A stretch of DNA of 52,394 nucleotides from Collinsella aerofaciens (GTDB lineage: Bacteria; Actinomycetota; Coriobacteriia; Coriobacteriales; Coriobacteriaceae), in contig JAJXHK010000009.1 in assembly GCA_021639365.1 (NCBI GenBank), positions 10,663 to 63,056 of the forward strand. Direction: 5' to 3'. This document shows positions 41,531 to 49,956 of the stretch, one piece after another (the stretch's first letter is position 1; each line of letters begins with the position of its first letter). Made by a program: the position numbers and the translations under genes. Below the pieces are notes generated by a model. That model made no database searches, was not told where the DNA came from, and saw only the letters and a list, made by a program, of their open reading frames with translations.

Positions 41531-42691
41531 ATGTCGGATTCGCCTAATTTTTTGACCTATGCCCAGACGGCGTTTGATCCGTTTGAGGAGCGGCCGTTCT
41601 GCGCGGTGGATAGCCTGGTCTTTGCGTGGTTGTCCTATTTGCGTTTGCCGGGTGATATGGCGGAGCTGACGAACTGGCAGGGCCTAGACGTACGCGAGCT
41701 GCTGCGTGCCGAGTGCTACCGGGACATGATTGGCGACTTGTGGGACCCAGAGGGGAGCAGGGCCTTGTTGGAGGCCGTGGCAGCAAGCCCTCGCTACCGT
41801 GGCGTGCACGTTTGCGGCTATCGTGCCGTGAGCGATGTGGTGGCGACAGAGCAGTTTGCAGCCATGGCGTTCCGGTTTCCGGCGGGGTTTAGTTATCTTT
41901 CCTTCCGGGGGACCGACAGCACGATTGTGGGCTGGAAAGAGGACTTTAACATGGCATTCCGGTGTCCTGTGCCGGCTCAGGAATCCGCGGCGCGTTATGT
42001 GGACGAGGCGGCGGATGCGATTGGCGGGCCGCTTTTGTGCGGAGGTCATTCCAAAGGTGGAAACCTTGCGGTGTACGGTGCGGCGATGTGCTCCGGTGTC
42101 GCCCGTGAGCGAATCGAACGGGCGTATTCCCATGATGGTCCGGGCTTTGTCGAGGAGTTTCTGAACGGCAACGCCTTTGCCGATCTTTCCGGTCGAATCG
42201 ACAAGACGCTACCTCGGTCGTCGATCTTTGGCATGATGTTCGAGACGCAGGAGGACTATGCCATCGTTGAGAGCACCGAGTTCAGCCTGCTGCAGCATAA
42301 TCCCTTTAGCTGGGTGGTTGATGGTCGCGACTTCGTGTACTGTGAGCGCCTGTCCGCCGGTGCTCGATACGTTGATGGCTCCATTCGCGAGATGCTGCTT
42401 GCAGTGTCACCTAGCGAGCGCGAGCGTTTTGTAGATGCGTTGTTCTCCGTGTTTGAGGCTACGGGTGCTGAGCGGTTTGCGGATATCGCCGGGAATCTGC
42501 GCGAGAGCCTGCCCGTGATGCTCCAGGCTGCGCAAGGCTTTGACGAGGATACGCGACGCTTCGTCTCGCAGACCATCGTGGCAATCCTTAAATGCGCACT
42601 GCTGCCCAAACGACCCCAGATCGACATGCCCGCTGCCGGCAAGAGTTTGGCAGAACAGCTCGAGGCTTGGCAGTCCGAGCTCCTGCGCTAA
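41531..42691 (+). CDS. DUF2974 / Mbeg1-like lipase-fold protein
   Basis: 386 residues. LSFRGTDSTIVGWKEDF near 139 and CGGHSKGGNLAVYGAAM near 189 match the DUF2974 family, alpha/beta-hydrolase proteins with a lipase-like nucleophile elbow (G-H-S-x-G-G). YSHDGPGF follows, as in the family. The real substrate is unknown; no signal peptide is present. TGGGAGG precedes the ATG at 41531. The gene is bracketed by two same-orientation palindromic elements. Confidence 0.85.
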   Translation: MSDSPNFLTYAQTAFDPFEERPFCAVDSLVFAWLSYLRLPGDMAELTNWQGLDVRELLRAECYRDMIGDLWDPEGSRALLEAVAASPRYRGVHVCGYRAVSDVVATEQFAAMAFRFPAGFSYLSFRGTDSTIVGWKEDFNMAFRCPVPAQESAARYVDEAADAIGGPLLCGGHSKGGNLAVYGAAMCSGVARERIERAYSHDGPGFVEEFLNGNAFADLSGRIDKTLPRSSIFGMMFETQEDYAIVESTEFSLLQHNPFSWVVDGRDFVYCERLSAGARYVDGSIREMLLAVSPSERERFVDALFSVFEATGAERFADIAGNLRESLPVMLQAAQGFDEDTRRFVSQTIVAILKCALLPKRPQIDMPAAGKSLAEQLEAWQSELLR

Positions 42692-42694
42692 CCA

Positions 42695-42727
42695 TTGGTG
42701 CAAAGCAACCTGTCCCCGATGCACCAA
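42695..42727 (+). repeat. GGGACAGGTT-family hairpin, copy 4
   Basis: TTGGTGCA (42695-42702) and TGCACCAA (42720-42727) form a perfect 8-bp stem around AAGCAACCTGTCCCCGA. The loop is the reverse complement of the GGGGACAGGTTGCTT core. It lies 3 nt after the DUF2974 stop codon. Confidence 0.75.
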
Positions 42728-42802
42728 GCTTCGATGCGCCTGGGGCGGGCTCGACCGCTATACTGGTTCGTGCCGAAATCGATCTAGAACGGAATGCCGT
42801 AT

Positions 42803-43807
42803 ATGAAAATCAATCACGCGATTCTGCATATCCTGGACTTTGACTCTGCCGTCAACGTCATGAGCCAGCGCGAGCTCGATATCGAGAGCCGTACCGTGCG
42901 CAACTTTGTGACCACGCATCTGCGCCGCGCACGAACCTCGGCCGACAATAAGCGCGCCACGTTTGCCGAGAACTCTGCGTTTGGCGGCGAGCTCAAGGGC
43001 TATTTCTTTGGCGAGCGCGAGTTCGTAGACCTGTCGCAGCAGATTGCGGAGTTCATTTCCTCCGAGCTTACCAAGGCCGAAAAAGCCGAGTCCACCGATG
43101 TGCTCGTGGCCGATTTTGACGACGACGAGGATGCCCGCTGGTTTGCCGTGATGCTGCTGGGCTCCAAACAGGCCTTTATGCACGAGGTGGGCCGCGAGGA
43201 GGGCGAGGTGCGCAACGACATCGCGCGCCACTATGCTATCCTGCCGAATCCTTCCCAAAAGGTGCCAAGCTATGCCATCGTGCGCGCGAGCACCATGGAG
43301 ATCGGCTATGTGGACAAGAAGCGCAAGATTGCCGGCGAAGACCGTATGCTCATTCCCGACGGTCTGCTGCAGTGCGATACGGGCGTGTCGGGCAAGGAGG
43401 TCATCGACACCGTGACGCGCGTGGTCGAGGAAGTCGCCGAGGAGCACGGTGCCAATACAGCCGTAGCGCTCGCTAAGGTTAAGGCTGCCGTTGCCGAGAA
43501 GGTTGAGGACGATGAGGAGCTGCCGCCCTGGGATATCGTCGATGAGGTCTTTGAAGACGAGCCGGTCATCAAGGAGAGTGTACGTGCGGCGCTGACCGAA
43601 GAGAAGGTGCCCGAGCGTGTGCCCGTGGAGCGCAAGCAGGTCGAGCGTGCGGCCGTGCGCAACCACAAGATTCGTACCGATACGGGCATCGAGATCAGCT
43701 TTCCGGCCGAGATGGGCTCGAACTCCGAGTACATCGAGTTCGTCAACGAACCCAACGGCCTCATTTCCATCGAACTCAAAAACATCGGCAGCATCGAGAA
43801 TAGATAA
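42803..43807 (+). CDS. Nucleoid-associated protein, NA37/YejK family
   Basis: 334 residues starting MKINHAILHILDFDSAV, like the NA37 (37-kDa nucleoid-associated) family. Later ILPNPSQKVPSYAIVR and the C-terminal GIEISFPAEMGSNSEYIEF also fit. The E. coli relative YejK binds DNA, and NdpA-type members occur in chromosomes and plasmids; the function is not well defined. An ATG at 42794 adds three residues, but the family begins at the internal Met. The middle contains an acidic linker (VEDDEELPPWDIVDEVFEDE). Confidence 0.78.
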   Translation: MKINHAILHILDFDSAVNVMSQRELDIESRTVRNFVTTHLRRARTSADNKRATFAENSAFGGELKGYFFGEREFVDLSQQIAEFISSELTKAEKAESTDVLVADFDDDEDARWFAVMLLGSKQAFMHEVGREEGEVRNDIARHYAILPNPSQKVPSYAIVRASTMEIGYVDKKRKIAGEDRMLIPDGLLQCDTGVSGKEVIDTVTRVVEEVAEEHGANTAVALAKVKAAVAEKVEDDEELPPWDIVDEVFEDEPVIKESVRAALTEEKVPERVPVERKQVERAAVRNHKIRTDTGIEISFPAEMGSNSEYIEFVNEPNGLISIELKNIGSIENR

Positions 43808-43830
43808 ACTGCGCTTGGACGCTGCAGAAA

Positions 43831-43871
43831 AACAAAGGTCGAAGCCTCGGATGAGGGCTTCGGCCTTTGTT
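43831..43871 (+). terminator. Terminator of the nucleoid-associated protein gene
   Basis: AACAAAGGTCGAAGCC and GGCTTCGGCCTTTGTT form a 16-bp stem with one wobble. The T-rich part is inside the stem. Confidence 0.8.
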
Positions 43872-43910
43872 GCTTGGGATTGAATTGCGCCGTAGGTTGA
43901 GCATAAGTCA

Positions 43911-44017
43911 GCGAAAACGACCCAGAGCGAGCAAGGTGACGTGAAAGAGGAGGGCATTGACCTTCTGGTCATGCCCGACGATTGAACGTCAGATTGCCGC
44001 TCTGAGTCGTTTGCAGC
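43911..44017. repeat. Large nested-hairpin element
   Basis: The arms 43911-43942 and 43986-44017 are imperfect inverted copies (AACGAC, CAGAGCG, GCAA and TGACGT are all matched). Inside is a second hairpin GGGCATTGACC / GGTCATGCCC (43952-43976). No ORF is seen. It could be a mobile palindromic element or a structured RNA. Confidence 0.7.
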
Positions 44018-44026
44018 GTCGACCGG

Positions 44027-44100
44027 TCCGTCGTTCGTTAGAACGACGGAACCAAAGGTGCAGCGTCGAGCCGTTACGCGGTTTGGTAAAACCGCGTAAC
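44027..44100. other. Two further hairpins downstream of dapD
   Basis: TCCGTCGTTC-gtta-GAACGACGGA (44027-44050) and GTTACGCGGTTT-ggta-AAACCGCGTAAC (44073-44100) are perfect hairpins. The decamer GCAGCGTCGA occurs before and after the first one (about 44013 and 44060). Neither has a T tract on the minus strand, so they are not standard terminators for dapD. Confidence 0.6.
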
Positions 44101-44101
44101 C

Positions 44102-44821
44102 CTACAGCTGGCGCAGGCCTTCCTCGAGGCCGGTCTTGCTGTCGGTCTTCTCGTCGCGCATTTTGATGACGCGGGCGGGAACGCCGGCCACGACGGCGCC
44201 GGCGGGGACGTCCTCGACGCACACGGCGCCGGCGGCAACGACAGCGCCCTTGCCCACACGTACGCCTTCCAGGACCACGGCGTTAGCGCCGATCATGACA
44301 TCGTCCTCGATGATGACGGGCGTGGCGCTGGCGGGCTCCACGACGCCTGCCAGCACGGTGCCGGCGCCGATGTGGCAGTTCTTACCCACGGTGGCGCGGC
44401 CACCCAGCACGGCGCCCATGTCAATCATGGAGCCCTCGCCAATGACGGAGCCGATGTTGATGATGGCACCCATCATGATGACGGCGCGATCGCCGATCTC
44501 GACGCGGTCACGGATGATCGCGCCCGGCTCGATGCGGGCGTTGATGCCCTTGAGGTCGAGCATGGGCACGGCGGAGTTGCGGCAGTCGTTCTCTTCGTCG
44601 TAGTAGTCGATGGAGTCGGCGTTGGCGTCGAGGATTGCCTTGAGCTCATCCCAGTCACCAAAGACGGTCTTGCCACGACGACCGCCGTAGACGTGTGCAT
44701 TGCCCCACTGGACCTTCATGCCCGGCTTTTCGCGCACGTACAGTTTGACGGGCGTTTTCTTGGGCGCGGTGGCGATGTAGTTGATAATCTCCTGGGCATC
44801 CATCTCGGCTGCGTTACTCAT
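44102..44821 (-). CDS. dapH: Tetrahydrodipicolinate N-acetyltransferase
   Basis: 239 residues. Residues from about 85 on form a left-handed beta helix of hexapeptide repeats (ARIEPGAIIRDRVEIGDRAV, then GAVLGGRATVGKNCHIGAGT), typical of acyltransferases. The N-terminal domain and the length match the acetyl-CoA-using DapH/DapD of Gram-positive bacteria, not the longer succinyl-type DapD. It starts the acetylase branch from tetrahydrodipicolinate to DAP. AAAGGAG precedes the ATG at 44821. It is the last gene of the lysine cluster, 39 nt after dapB. Confidence 0.9.
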   Translation of the reverse strand: MSNAAEMDAQEIINYIATAPKKTPVKLYVREKPGMKVQWGNAHVYGGRRGKTVFGDWDELKAILDANADSIDYYDEENDCRNSAVPMLDLKGINARIEPGAIIRDRVEIGDRAVIMMGAIINIGSVIGEGSMIDMGAVLGGRATVGKNCHIGAGTVLAGVVEPASATPVIIEDDVMIGANAVVLEGVRVGKGAVVAAGAVCVEDVPAGAVVAGVPARVIKMRDEKTDSKTGLEEGLRQL

Positions 44822-44860
44822 ATGCTGTTTCTCCTTTGCGTGGGTACGGTAGATAACTGG

Positions 44861-45601
44861 TTAGGCGAACATGACTTGGTCGAAGGTGTAGAAGCCAGGG
44901 TCGCGGACGACGAGCTTTTGAGCGGCGGCCAGAGCGCCGTTGACGAAGATCTGACGGCTCGTGGCGCGATGCGTGAGCGTGACTTCCTCGTCCTGGCCAA
45001 AGAAACTCACCTCGTGCACACCGGCGACGGTGCCGCCGCGCAGCGAGTGCATGCCGATTTCCTTGGGATCGCGAGCGCCGCACATGCCCTCGCGACCGTA
45101 GACAGGATGATAGCCAGCCTCAGGCTCGGCCTCGACCACGGCGTCGAGTAACAGCTTGGCGGTGCCGCTGGGAGCGTCGACCTTTTGGTTGTGGTGCGTC
45201 TCGACAATCTCGCAGTCAAAGCCGGGCAGTTCACGCGTGGCCTGGGCCACTAGGTGACGCAGGGCGGCGATGCCGATAGAGTGGTTGCCCGAGTGCATGA
45301 CGCGGGCATTCTGGCCCAGCTCGCGCAGGCGGTCCATCTGCTCGGGGGTGTAGCCTGTGGTGCCCGAGACCAACGCCGCGCCCGTGCGCTCGACATAGGC
45401 GACAACGGCATCGAAGGTCACGATGTTCGAGAAGTCGATGATTACATCGGCTGTCGGTGCGCTCTCGAGCTCGGACAAGTCGAAGCCGATCTGGGCGACG
45501 ATGTCAAAAACGGGCTCTCCAGCGGCGTTGACAATGCCCTCGGCGGTAGTGCGGATCAGCGAGCCCATGCGGCCCGTTCCCATAATGACGGTCTTAATCA
45601 A
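44861..45601 (-). CDS. dapB: 4-hydroxy-tetrahydrodipicolinate reductase
   Basis: 246 residues. Nucleotide-binding VIMGTGRMGSLI at the start, VIIDFSNI, GTTGYTPEQM, and the catalytic segment ETHHNQKVDAPSGTAK. It reduces the DapA product with NAD(P)H. The start is TTG at 45601 (KGAGLLD overlaps it), with AAGGGAGC upstream, overlapping the dapA stop by 8 nt. So dapA and dapB are translationally coupled. Confidence 0.93.
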   Translation of the reverse strand: MIKTVIMGTGRMGSLIRTTAEGIVNAAGEPVFDIVAQIGFDLSELESAPTADVIIDFSNIVTFDAVVAYVERTGAALVSGTTGYTPEQMDRLRELGQNARVMHSGNHSIGIAALRHLVAQATRELPGFDCEIVETHHNQKVDAPSGTAKLLLDAVVEAEPEAGYHPVYGREGMCGARDPKEIGMHSLRGGTVAGVHEVSFFGQDEEVTLTHRATSRQIFVNGALAAAQKLVVRDPGFYTFDQVMFA

Positions 45602-47903
45602 GCAGACCAGCTCCCTTCAGAGCATCGGTAAGTGCAGCGCGCGTGTCGTCTGCCATGGGGCATAGCGGCATGCGGTAGTTTGCCTCGATCATGCCCATCT
45701 GGGCGAGCGCTTCCTTAACGGGGATGGGGTTGACCTCGCTAAAGAGGGCATTGATGAGCGGCTGGCCGGCAATCTGGATATCGCGGGCGCGCGCTACGTC
45801 GCCGTCCAGATAGGCGCGACACATGTCATGCACGAGCTGCGGCTGAACATCGGCCCACACACTGATGGTGCCCGAGGCGCCCAGGCTCATGAGCGGTACG
45901 GTGAGGGCGTCCTCGCCCGAGTACATGCGGAAGTCATCGGACAGCAGGTGGGCGATCTTGGCCGCGTAGGCGACGTTGCCCGAGGCTTCCTTAATGCCCA
46001 TGATGTTGGGGTGCGCGGCCAAGCGCTCTACGTTGCGCTCGCTGATGCCGCAGCCGCAGCGGCCGGGGATGTTGTACAGGATGCAGGGGATATCTACGGC
46101 ATCCGCTACGGTCTTAAAGTGCTGGTAGATGCCCTCCTCGTTGGACTTGTTGTAGTAGGGGGCAATGAGCAGCAGGCCGTCGGCGCCCAGGCCTTGGTAG
46201 GTGAGCGACTTGGTGAGCATGGTCTGCGTGGAGTTAGAGCCCGAGCCGGCGATGACGGGGACGCGGCCTGCAACCTGCTTGACCACGGCGGCGACGACGG
46301 AGTTGTCCTCGTCATCGGTCATCGTGGCGCTCTCGCCGGTGGTGCCCAGGGTGAGGATGGCGTCGGTGCCATTTTGCAGGTGGAAATCGATAAGGCGCTC
46401 GAGTGCGTCAAAGTCGACGCTGCCGTCCTTTTTAAACGGCGTGACGAGGGCGACGATTGAGCCCTCGAGATTACGGATGTCCATGTTCTTCTCCTTCGCT
46501 TCCGCGATCTGGATGCGTTTGTTCCACTGAGCGGCGACGGCCAGGCGTTCGTCCTGGGCGCGACGGCGGGCGCTTTCGGCACGCGATTTGGCCAGTAGCT
46601 CACGGCCGCACGGCAACACGTCGAGCGTGGCAAAATAATCGCCCGGGCGCTCGGCGCGTCGGATGAGGTCGGCCGAGCCATCGGGGCGCAGCAGAACCTC
46701 GGCGGAGCGCAGACGGCCGTTGTAGTTGTAGCCCATGGAGTAGCCATGTGCGCCGGTATCGTGGATCACGAGCAGGTCGCCCATGTCGATATGCGGCAGC
46801 TCACGATCGATGGCGAACTTGTCGTTGTTCTCGCACAGATTGCCCGTGATGTCGTAAGTGTCCGTAATGGGCGCCGCGGTCTTGTCGGAGCCACCCGGCT
46901 GGCCCTTCACCGTGATGTGGTGGTAAGCGCCATACATGGCAGGGCGGATCAGATCGACGGCGCTTGCGTCGACACCGATATAGTCCTTGTAGATTTGCTT
47001 CTCGTGGATGGCCTTGGTCACCAGGCAGCCGTAGGGGCCCATCATAAAGCGGCCCATCTCGGTGCAGATGGCCACATCGCCCATGCCGGCGGGAACCAGG
47101 ATCTCGTCGTAGGCCGCATGCACTCCCTCGCCGATGGCGTGAATGTCGTTGGCCTGCTGCTCGGGCAGATAGGGGATGCCGACGCCGCCGGACAGATTGA
47201 TAAAGGCGACATGTGCGCCGGTCTCGCGCTCCAGGCGCACGGCAAGCTCAAAGAGGATGCGCGCAAGCTTGGGGTAGTAGTCGTTGGTGACGGTGTTGCT
47301 GGCAAGGAATGCGTGGATGCCAAAGTCTTCGGCGCCCTTGGCCTTGAGCATACGGAAGGCCTCGAAGAGCTGTTCGGTGGTCATGCCGTATTTGGAGTCG
47401 CCGGGGTTATCCATGATGCCGTTGGAGAGCTGGAACAGGCCGCCCGGATTAAAGCGGCAGCTGACCGTCTTGGGGATGGGTCCCGCAACGCGCTCAAAGA
47501 ACTCGATGTGGCTGATGTCGTCAAAGTTGACGATGGCACCCAACTTGTCGGCGAGCTCAAAGTCGGCAGCCGGCGTGTCGTTGGACGAGAACATGATGTC
47601 GTGCCCCGTGATACCCAGCGAGCGGGCGATCATGAGCTCGGTATAGCTCGAGCAATCGCAGCCGCAGCCGTATTCGTTGAGAATGGAGATGAGCGCCGGG
47701 TTGGGGTTGGCCTTGACGGCAAAGTATTCCTTAAAGCCCGGGTTCCATGCAAAGGCGTCGCGCACTTCTTGCATGTTGCGGCGGATGCCCGCCTCGTCGT
47801 ATAGATGAAACGGCGTGGGGAACTGCTCGACGATATGCTCGAGCGTCTCCTTGTCCACAAACGGCTGCTTGGCCGTATATGCCTCGTTGGGAGTCAATGA
47901 CAT
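45594..47903 (-). CDS. lysA-dapA: LysA-DapA: diaminopimelate decarboxylase frame continuous with dihydrodipicolinate synthase
   Basis: One uninterrupted frame of 769 residues. Residues 1 to about 440 are a PLP fold-III decarboxylase: EYFAVKANPNPALISIL (PLP Lys), INLSGGVGIPY and DTGAHGYSMGYNYNGR. A basic, helical linker of about 35 residues ends KEKN. From residue 474 the DapA barrel begins, MDIRNLEGSIVALVTPF, with GTTGESATM, ILYNIPGRCG and GIKEASGN (Schiff-base Lys). An AAGGAG site 6 nt before the ATG at 46484 means DapA may also be made alone (45594-46484, 296 residues). Either a bifunctional enzyme or two overlapping products is possible. Confidence 0.85.
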   Translation of the reverse strand: MSLTPNEAYTAKQPFVDKETLEHIVEQFPTPFHLYDEAGIRRNMQEVRDAFAWNPGFKEYFAVKANPNPALISILNEYGCGCDCSSYTELMIARSLGITGHDIMFSSNDTPAADFELADKLGAIVNFDDISHIEFFERVAGPIPKTVSCRFNPGGLFQLSNGIMDNPGDSKYGMTTEQLFEAFRMLKAKGAEDFGIHAFLASNTVTNDYYPKLARILFELAVRLERETGAHVAFINLSGGVGIPYLPEQQANDIHAIGEGVHAAYDEILVPAGMGDVAICTEMGRFMMGPYGCLVTKAIHEKQIYKDYIGVDASAVDLIRPAMYGAYHHITVKGQPGGSDKTAAPITDTYDITGNLCENNDKFAIDRELPHIDMGDLLVIHDTGAHGYSMGYNYNGRLRSAEVLLRPDGSADLIRRAERPGDYFATLDVLPCGRELLAKSRAESARRRAQDERLAVAAQWNKRIQIAEAKEKNMDIRNLEGSIVALVTPFKKDGSVDFDALERLIDFHLQNGTDAILTLGTTGESATMTDDEDNSVVAAVVKQVAGRVPVIAGSGSNSTQTMLTKSLTYQGLGADGLLLIAPYYNKSNEEGIYQHFKTVADAVDIPCILYNIPGRCGCGISERNVERLAAHPNIMGIKEASGNVAYAAKIAHLLSDDFRMYSGEDALTVPLMSLGASGTISVWADVQPQLVHDMCRAYLDGDVARARDIQIAGQPLINALFSEVNPIPVKEALAQMGMIEANYRMPLCPMADDTRAALTDALKGAGLLD

Positions 47904-47916
47904 GTCCCGTAAACCT

Positions 47917-47981
47917 CGCTATCCAGACGGCGCTACCTGCGCATCGAATCCGCATAGCGTGGACCCAATGTCCGGATAGCG
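47917..47981 (-). promoter_or_regulatory. Expression-platform hairpin before lysA
   Basis: CGCTATCCGGAC and GTCTGGATAGCG (12 bp, one wobble) pair on the minus strand, and the GCGAGG ribosome site of lysA adjoins the 3' arm. This could let the upstream lysine aptamer control translation start. Confidence 0.5.
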
Positions 47982-47984
47982 CTC

Positions 47985-48135
47985 CCGCATTGCTGCAGAC
48001 AGTCCTGCGGGTGTTTCCCGCAGGCCCACCAGGCTGTTCGTGCCCGAAAAACCCAGTTCGGCGGGTTTCGCCTCCCCGCGGGGTCAAAGCCTGCCGGCTC
48101 GCCCGCGGCTCTTCGTGCCCGCGCCTCTATCAAGT
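47985..48135 (-). promoter_or_regulatory. Lysine riboswitch (L box)
   Basis: Read on the minus strand, the region has the conserved segments in order: ATAGAGGCGCGG, GAAGAG, GGGGAGGCGAAA, CGCCGAACTGGG and GCAGGACTGTC. These are the marks of the lysine aptamer. It lies directly upstream of lysA-dapA, whose pathway it would repress when lysine is plentiful. Ends are approximate. Confidence 0.8.
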
Positions 48136-48281
48136 GGTAACGACCCTACCACGTTGCACTTTACCAAACAAGAGTATTCGTATATAACGTTTAAAAAATG
48201 TAGGGATATGCTGGAAACATGTGCGCCACAATCCTGTATCACAATAAGTTGCAACAGATGTGCCTCACGAAGGGATCCTCT

Positions 48282-49469
48282 ATGACCGAGCTCCAAGAAC
48301 TCCGTCGCTATCGCCGCGATCTCCATCGCATTCCAGAGCTCGATTTCGATCTTCCGCAGACGATCGCCTATATCGAGGGCGTGTTGGCGCCGCTCGCTTG
48401 CGAAGTGACCCATCCGTGCCCCAGCTGCGTCTGTGCTTTCTTCGATGCCGGCACGGGCGCCGCGCATGCCACGGCGATTCGCGCCGACATGGACGCCCTG
48501 CCCATCGCGGAGGCAACGGGCGCGGCCTTTGCCTCGACGCATCCCGGCAAGATGCACGCCTGCGGGCACGATGGGCACATGGCTATGGCACTTGCTGCGG
48601 CAACCTACGTTGACCGTACGATTCGCGAGCAGCCGGGTGCCATCAAGCGCAACGTGCTCTTTGTGTTCCAGCCTGCCGAGGAGACGACCGGTGGCGCCAA
48701 GACAGTGTGCGAGAGCGGCGTATTCGAGCGCTATGGGGCAGATCACATCTTTGGCTTCCATGTATGGCCCGATTTGCCCGCCGGCACGTTGGCGAGCTGT
48801 CCCGGTCCGCTGCTAGCGCGTTCGAGCGAAATGCACATTCATATCCATGGCACGAGTATCCATATCGCCAAGACCTACGGCGTTCCAGTCGAGGAATCGC
48901 ACGATGCTGCGCTGGCAGCGGCCAAGTTCTTAGTTTCCGAGCGTGAGCTCATGGACGAGTTGGGTGCCGACGAACCCTGCATTGGTAAGTTCGGCCTGCT
49001 GCAGGCCGGCACCGTCTGCAATGCGGTGGCGGGGGAGGCCCATGTTGCCGGCAGCCTACGTGTGTTTACGGACGACATGTTCGACCGGGCGCGCGAAGGA
49101 GTGCGCCGCGTGCTGGACGATGCCTGCGCCGCAACGGGCTGCACGTATGATCTCGACTTTGCCGAGGGCTATCCGCCAGTCGATAACGACCCCGAGTTGT
49201 TTGCCAATGTTGTGCCTGCCTTGTCCGAGCTGCAACTCGTGGATGAGCCGCTGCTAATCGCCGAGGATTTCGCGTTCTATCAGCGCCATCTGCCGGGCGT
49301 GTTTTTCTTGCTGGGCACGGGCGTGCCAGAGGGACAAGAAAACCCGATCGACGCTGATGGCTGCCCAGCCTATGCCACAAGCGCTCTGCATACCGATAGC
49401 ATGCTCTTCGACGAGGAAATCCTACTCAAAGGCCTCGATGCCTACAAACGATTGCTTAACTTGGAGTGA
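48282..49469 (+). CDS. M20D-family amidohydrolase, probable N-acetyldiaminopimelate deacetylase
   Basis: 395 residues. YRRDLHRIPELDF near the start, MHACGHDGHMAM (metal Cys and His), FQPAEETTGGAKTV (Glu-Glu), FGFHVWPDLPAGTL and a terminal HTDSM give a complete M20D di-metal site. Members include indole-acetyl-amino-acid hydrolases and N-acetyl-DAP deacetylase (YkuR). The divergent position next to the lysA-dapA-dapB-dapH cluster makes the latter role likely. The ATG at 48282 follows AAGGGAT. The open frame to 48219 lacks a site. Confidence 0.8.
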   Translation: MTELQELRRYRRDLHRIPELDFDLPQTIAYIEGVLAPLACEVTHPCPSCVCAFFDAGTGAAHATAIRADMDALPIAEATGAAFASTHPGKMHACGHDGHMAMALAAATYVDRTIREQPGAIKRNVLFVFQPAEETTGGAKTVCESGVFERYGADHIFGFHVWPDLPAGTLASCPGPLLARSSEMHIHIHGTSIHIAKTYGVPVEESHDAALAAAKFLVSERELMDELGADEPCIGKFGLLQAGTVCNAVAGEAHVAGSLRVFTDDMFDRAREGVRRVLDDACAATGCTYDLDFAEGYPPVDNDPELFANVVPALSELQLVDEPLLIAEDFAFYQRHLPGVFFLLGTGVPEGQENPIDADGCPAYATSALHTDSMLFDEEILLKGLDAYKRLLNLE

Positions 49470-49471
49470 CG

Positions 49472-49792
49472 ATGAAGCGCCGACAGACTGCCGTGTATAG
49501 TCCGGGTGGGTGCGGGTGCGGTTTGCTGCTGCTTCCGGTCATCGCTGTGAGCATTGGCGTGATGTTTGTGCTTGCTGGGCTGGCTGCGGCGGCACTCGTA
49601 CTGTTTATCACTGCCATCGGCGTGACGATTTGGCTTTATCGCAGTCGTGGGCAGCGCCGCGCCGACGGTAAGACCAATGTTGGATGGACCATCTTTTTAG
49701 TCGTCGCCTACCTATTGAGCATCAGCTACCTGGTGTTCTTTGTTCTAATGATGATCAGTGCCTTTACCGGGAAATCCGTTATGGTGGGTTGA
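49472..49792 (+). CDS. Small membrane protein
   Basis: 106 residues with three hydrophobic segments (about 17-33, 34-52 and 72-96) and a basic N-terminus and loop (RSRGQRRADGK). A short Gly/Cys stretch (GGCGCG) precedes the first helix. I recognise no family. The ATG at 49472 is 2 nt after the stop of the deacetylase gene, with TTGGAG in the end of that gene, so the two are co-translated. Confidence 0.65.
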   Translation: MKRRQTAVYSPGGCGCGLLLLPVIAVSIGVMFVLAGLAAAALVLFITAIGVTIWLYRSRGQRRADGKTNVGWTIFLVVAYLLSISYLVFFVLMMISAFTGKSVMVG

Positions 49793-49897
49793 TGCGCTGC
49801 CAGCAGACGGTCACGCAAAGTGCGTTTGCTCGGCGTCTGGATAGCTGCATTGGCCGTTTACCGCAACCTTAGCTCTCAGCTAATGAATTCAAGTTCA

Positions 49898-49951
49898 ATC
49901 CTTCCTACGATGTGCTGTGTGCCGGCACGGTAGCCGGATCGTAGGAAGGAT
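49898..49951 (+). promoter_or_regulatory. Hairpin covering the ribosome site of the 49957 gene
   Basis: ATCCTTCCTACGAT (49898-49911) and ATCGTAGGAAGGAT (49938-49951) pair perfectly over 14 bp. The 3' arm contains AGGAAGG, the ribosome site of the next gene, and the loop holds the palindrome GTGCCGGCAC. Confidence 0.6.
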
Positions 49952-49956
49952 GAATA

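Noticed and set aside
44073..44100. Terminator of dapH
   Set aside because: A perfect hairpin but no T tract in the minus-strand direction, so only recorded as structure.
49884..49897. LexA-like TGAATTCAAGTTCA
   Set aside because: The outer bases differ from the CGAAC...GTTCG pattern of the two better sites and no damage-related gene follows.
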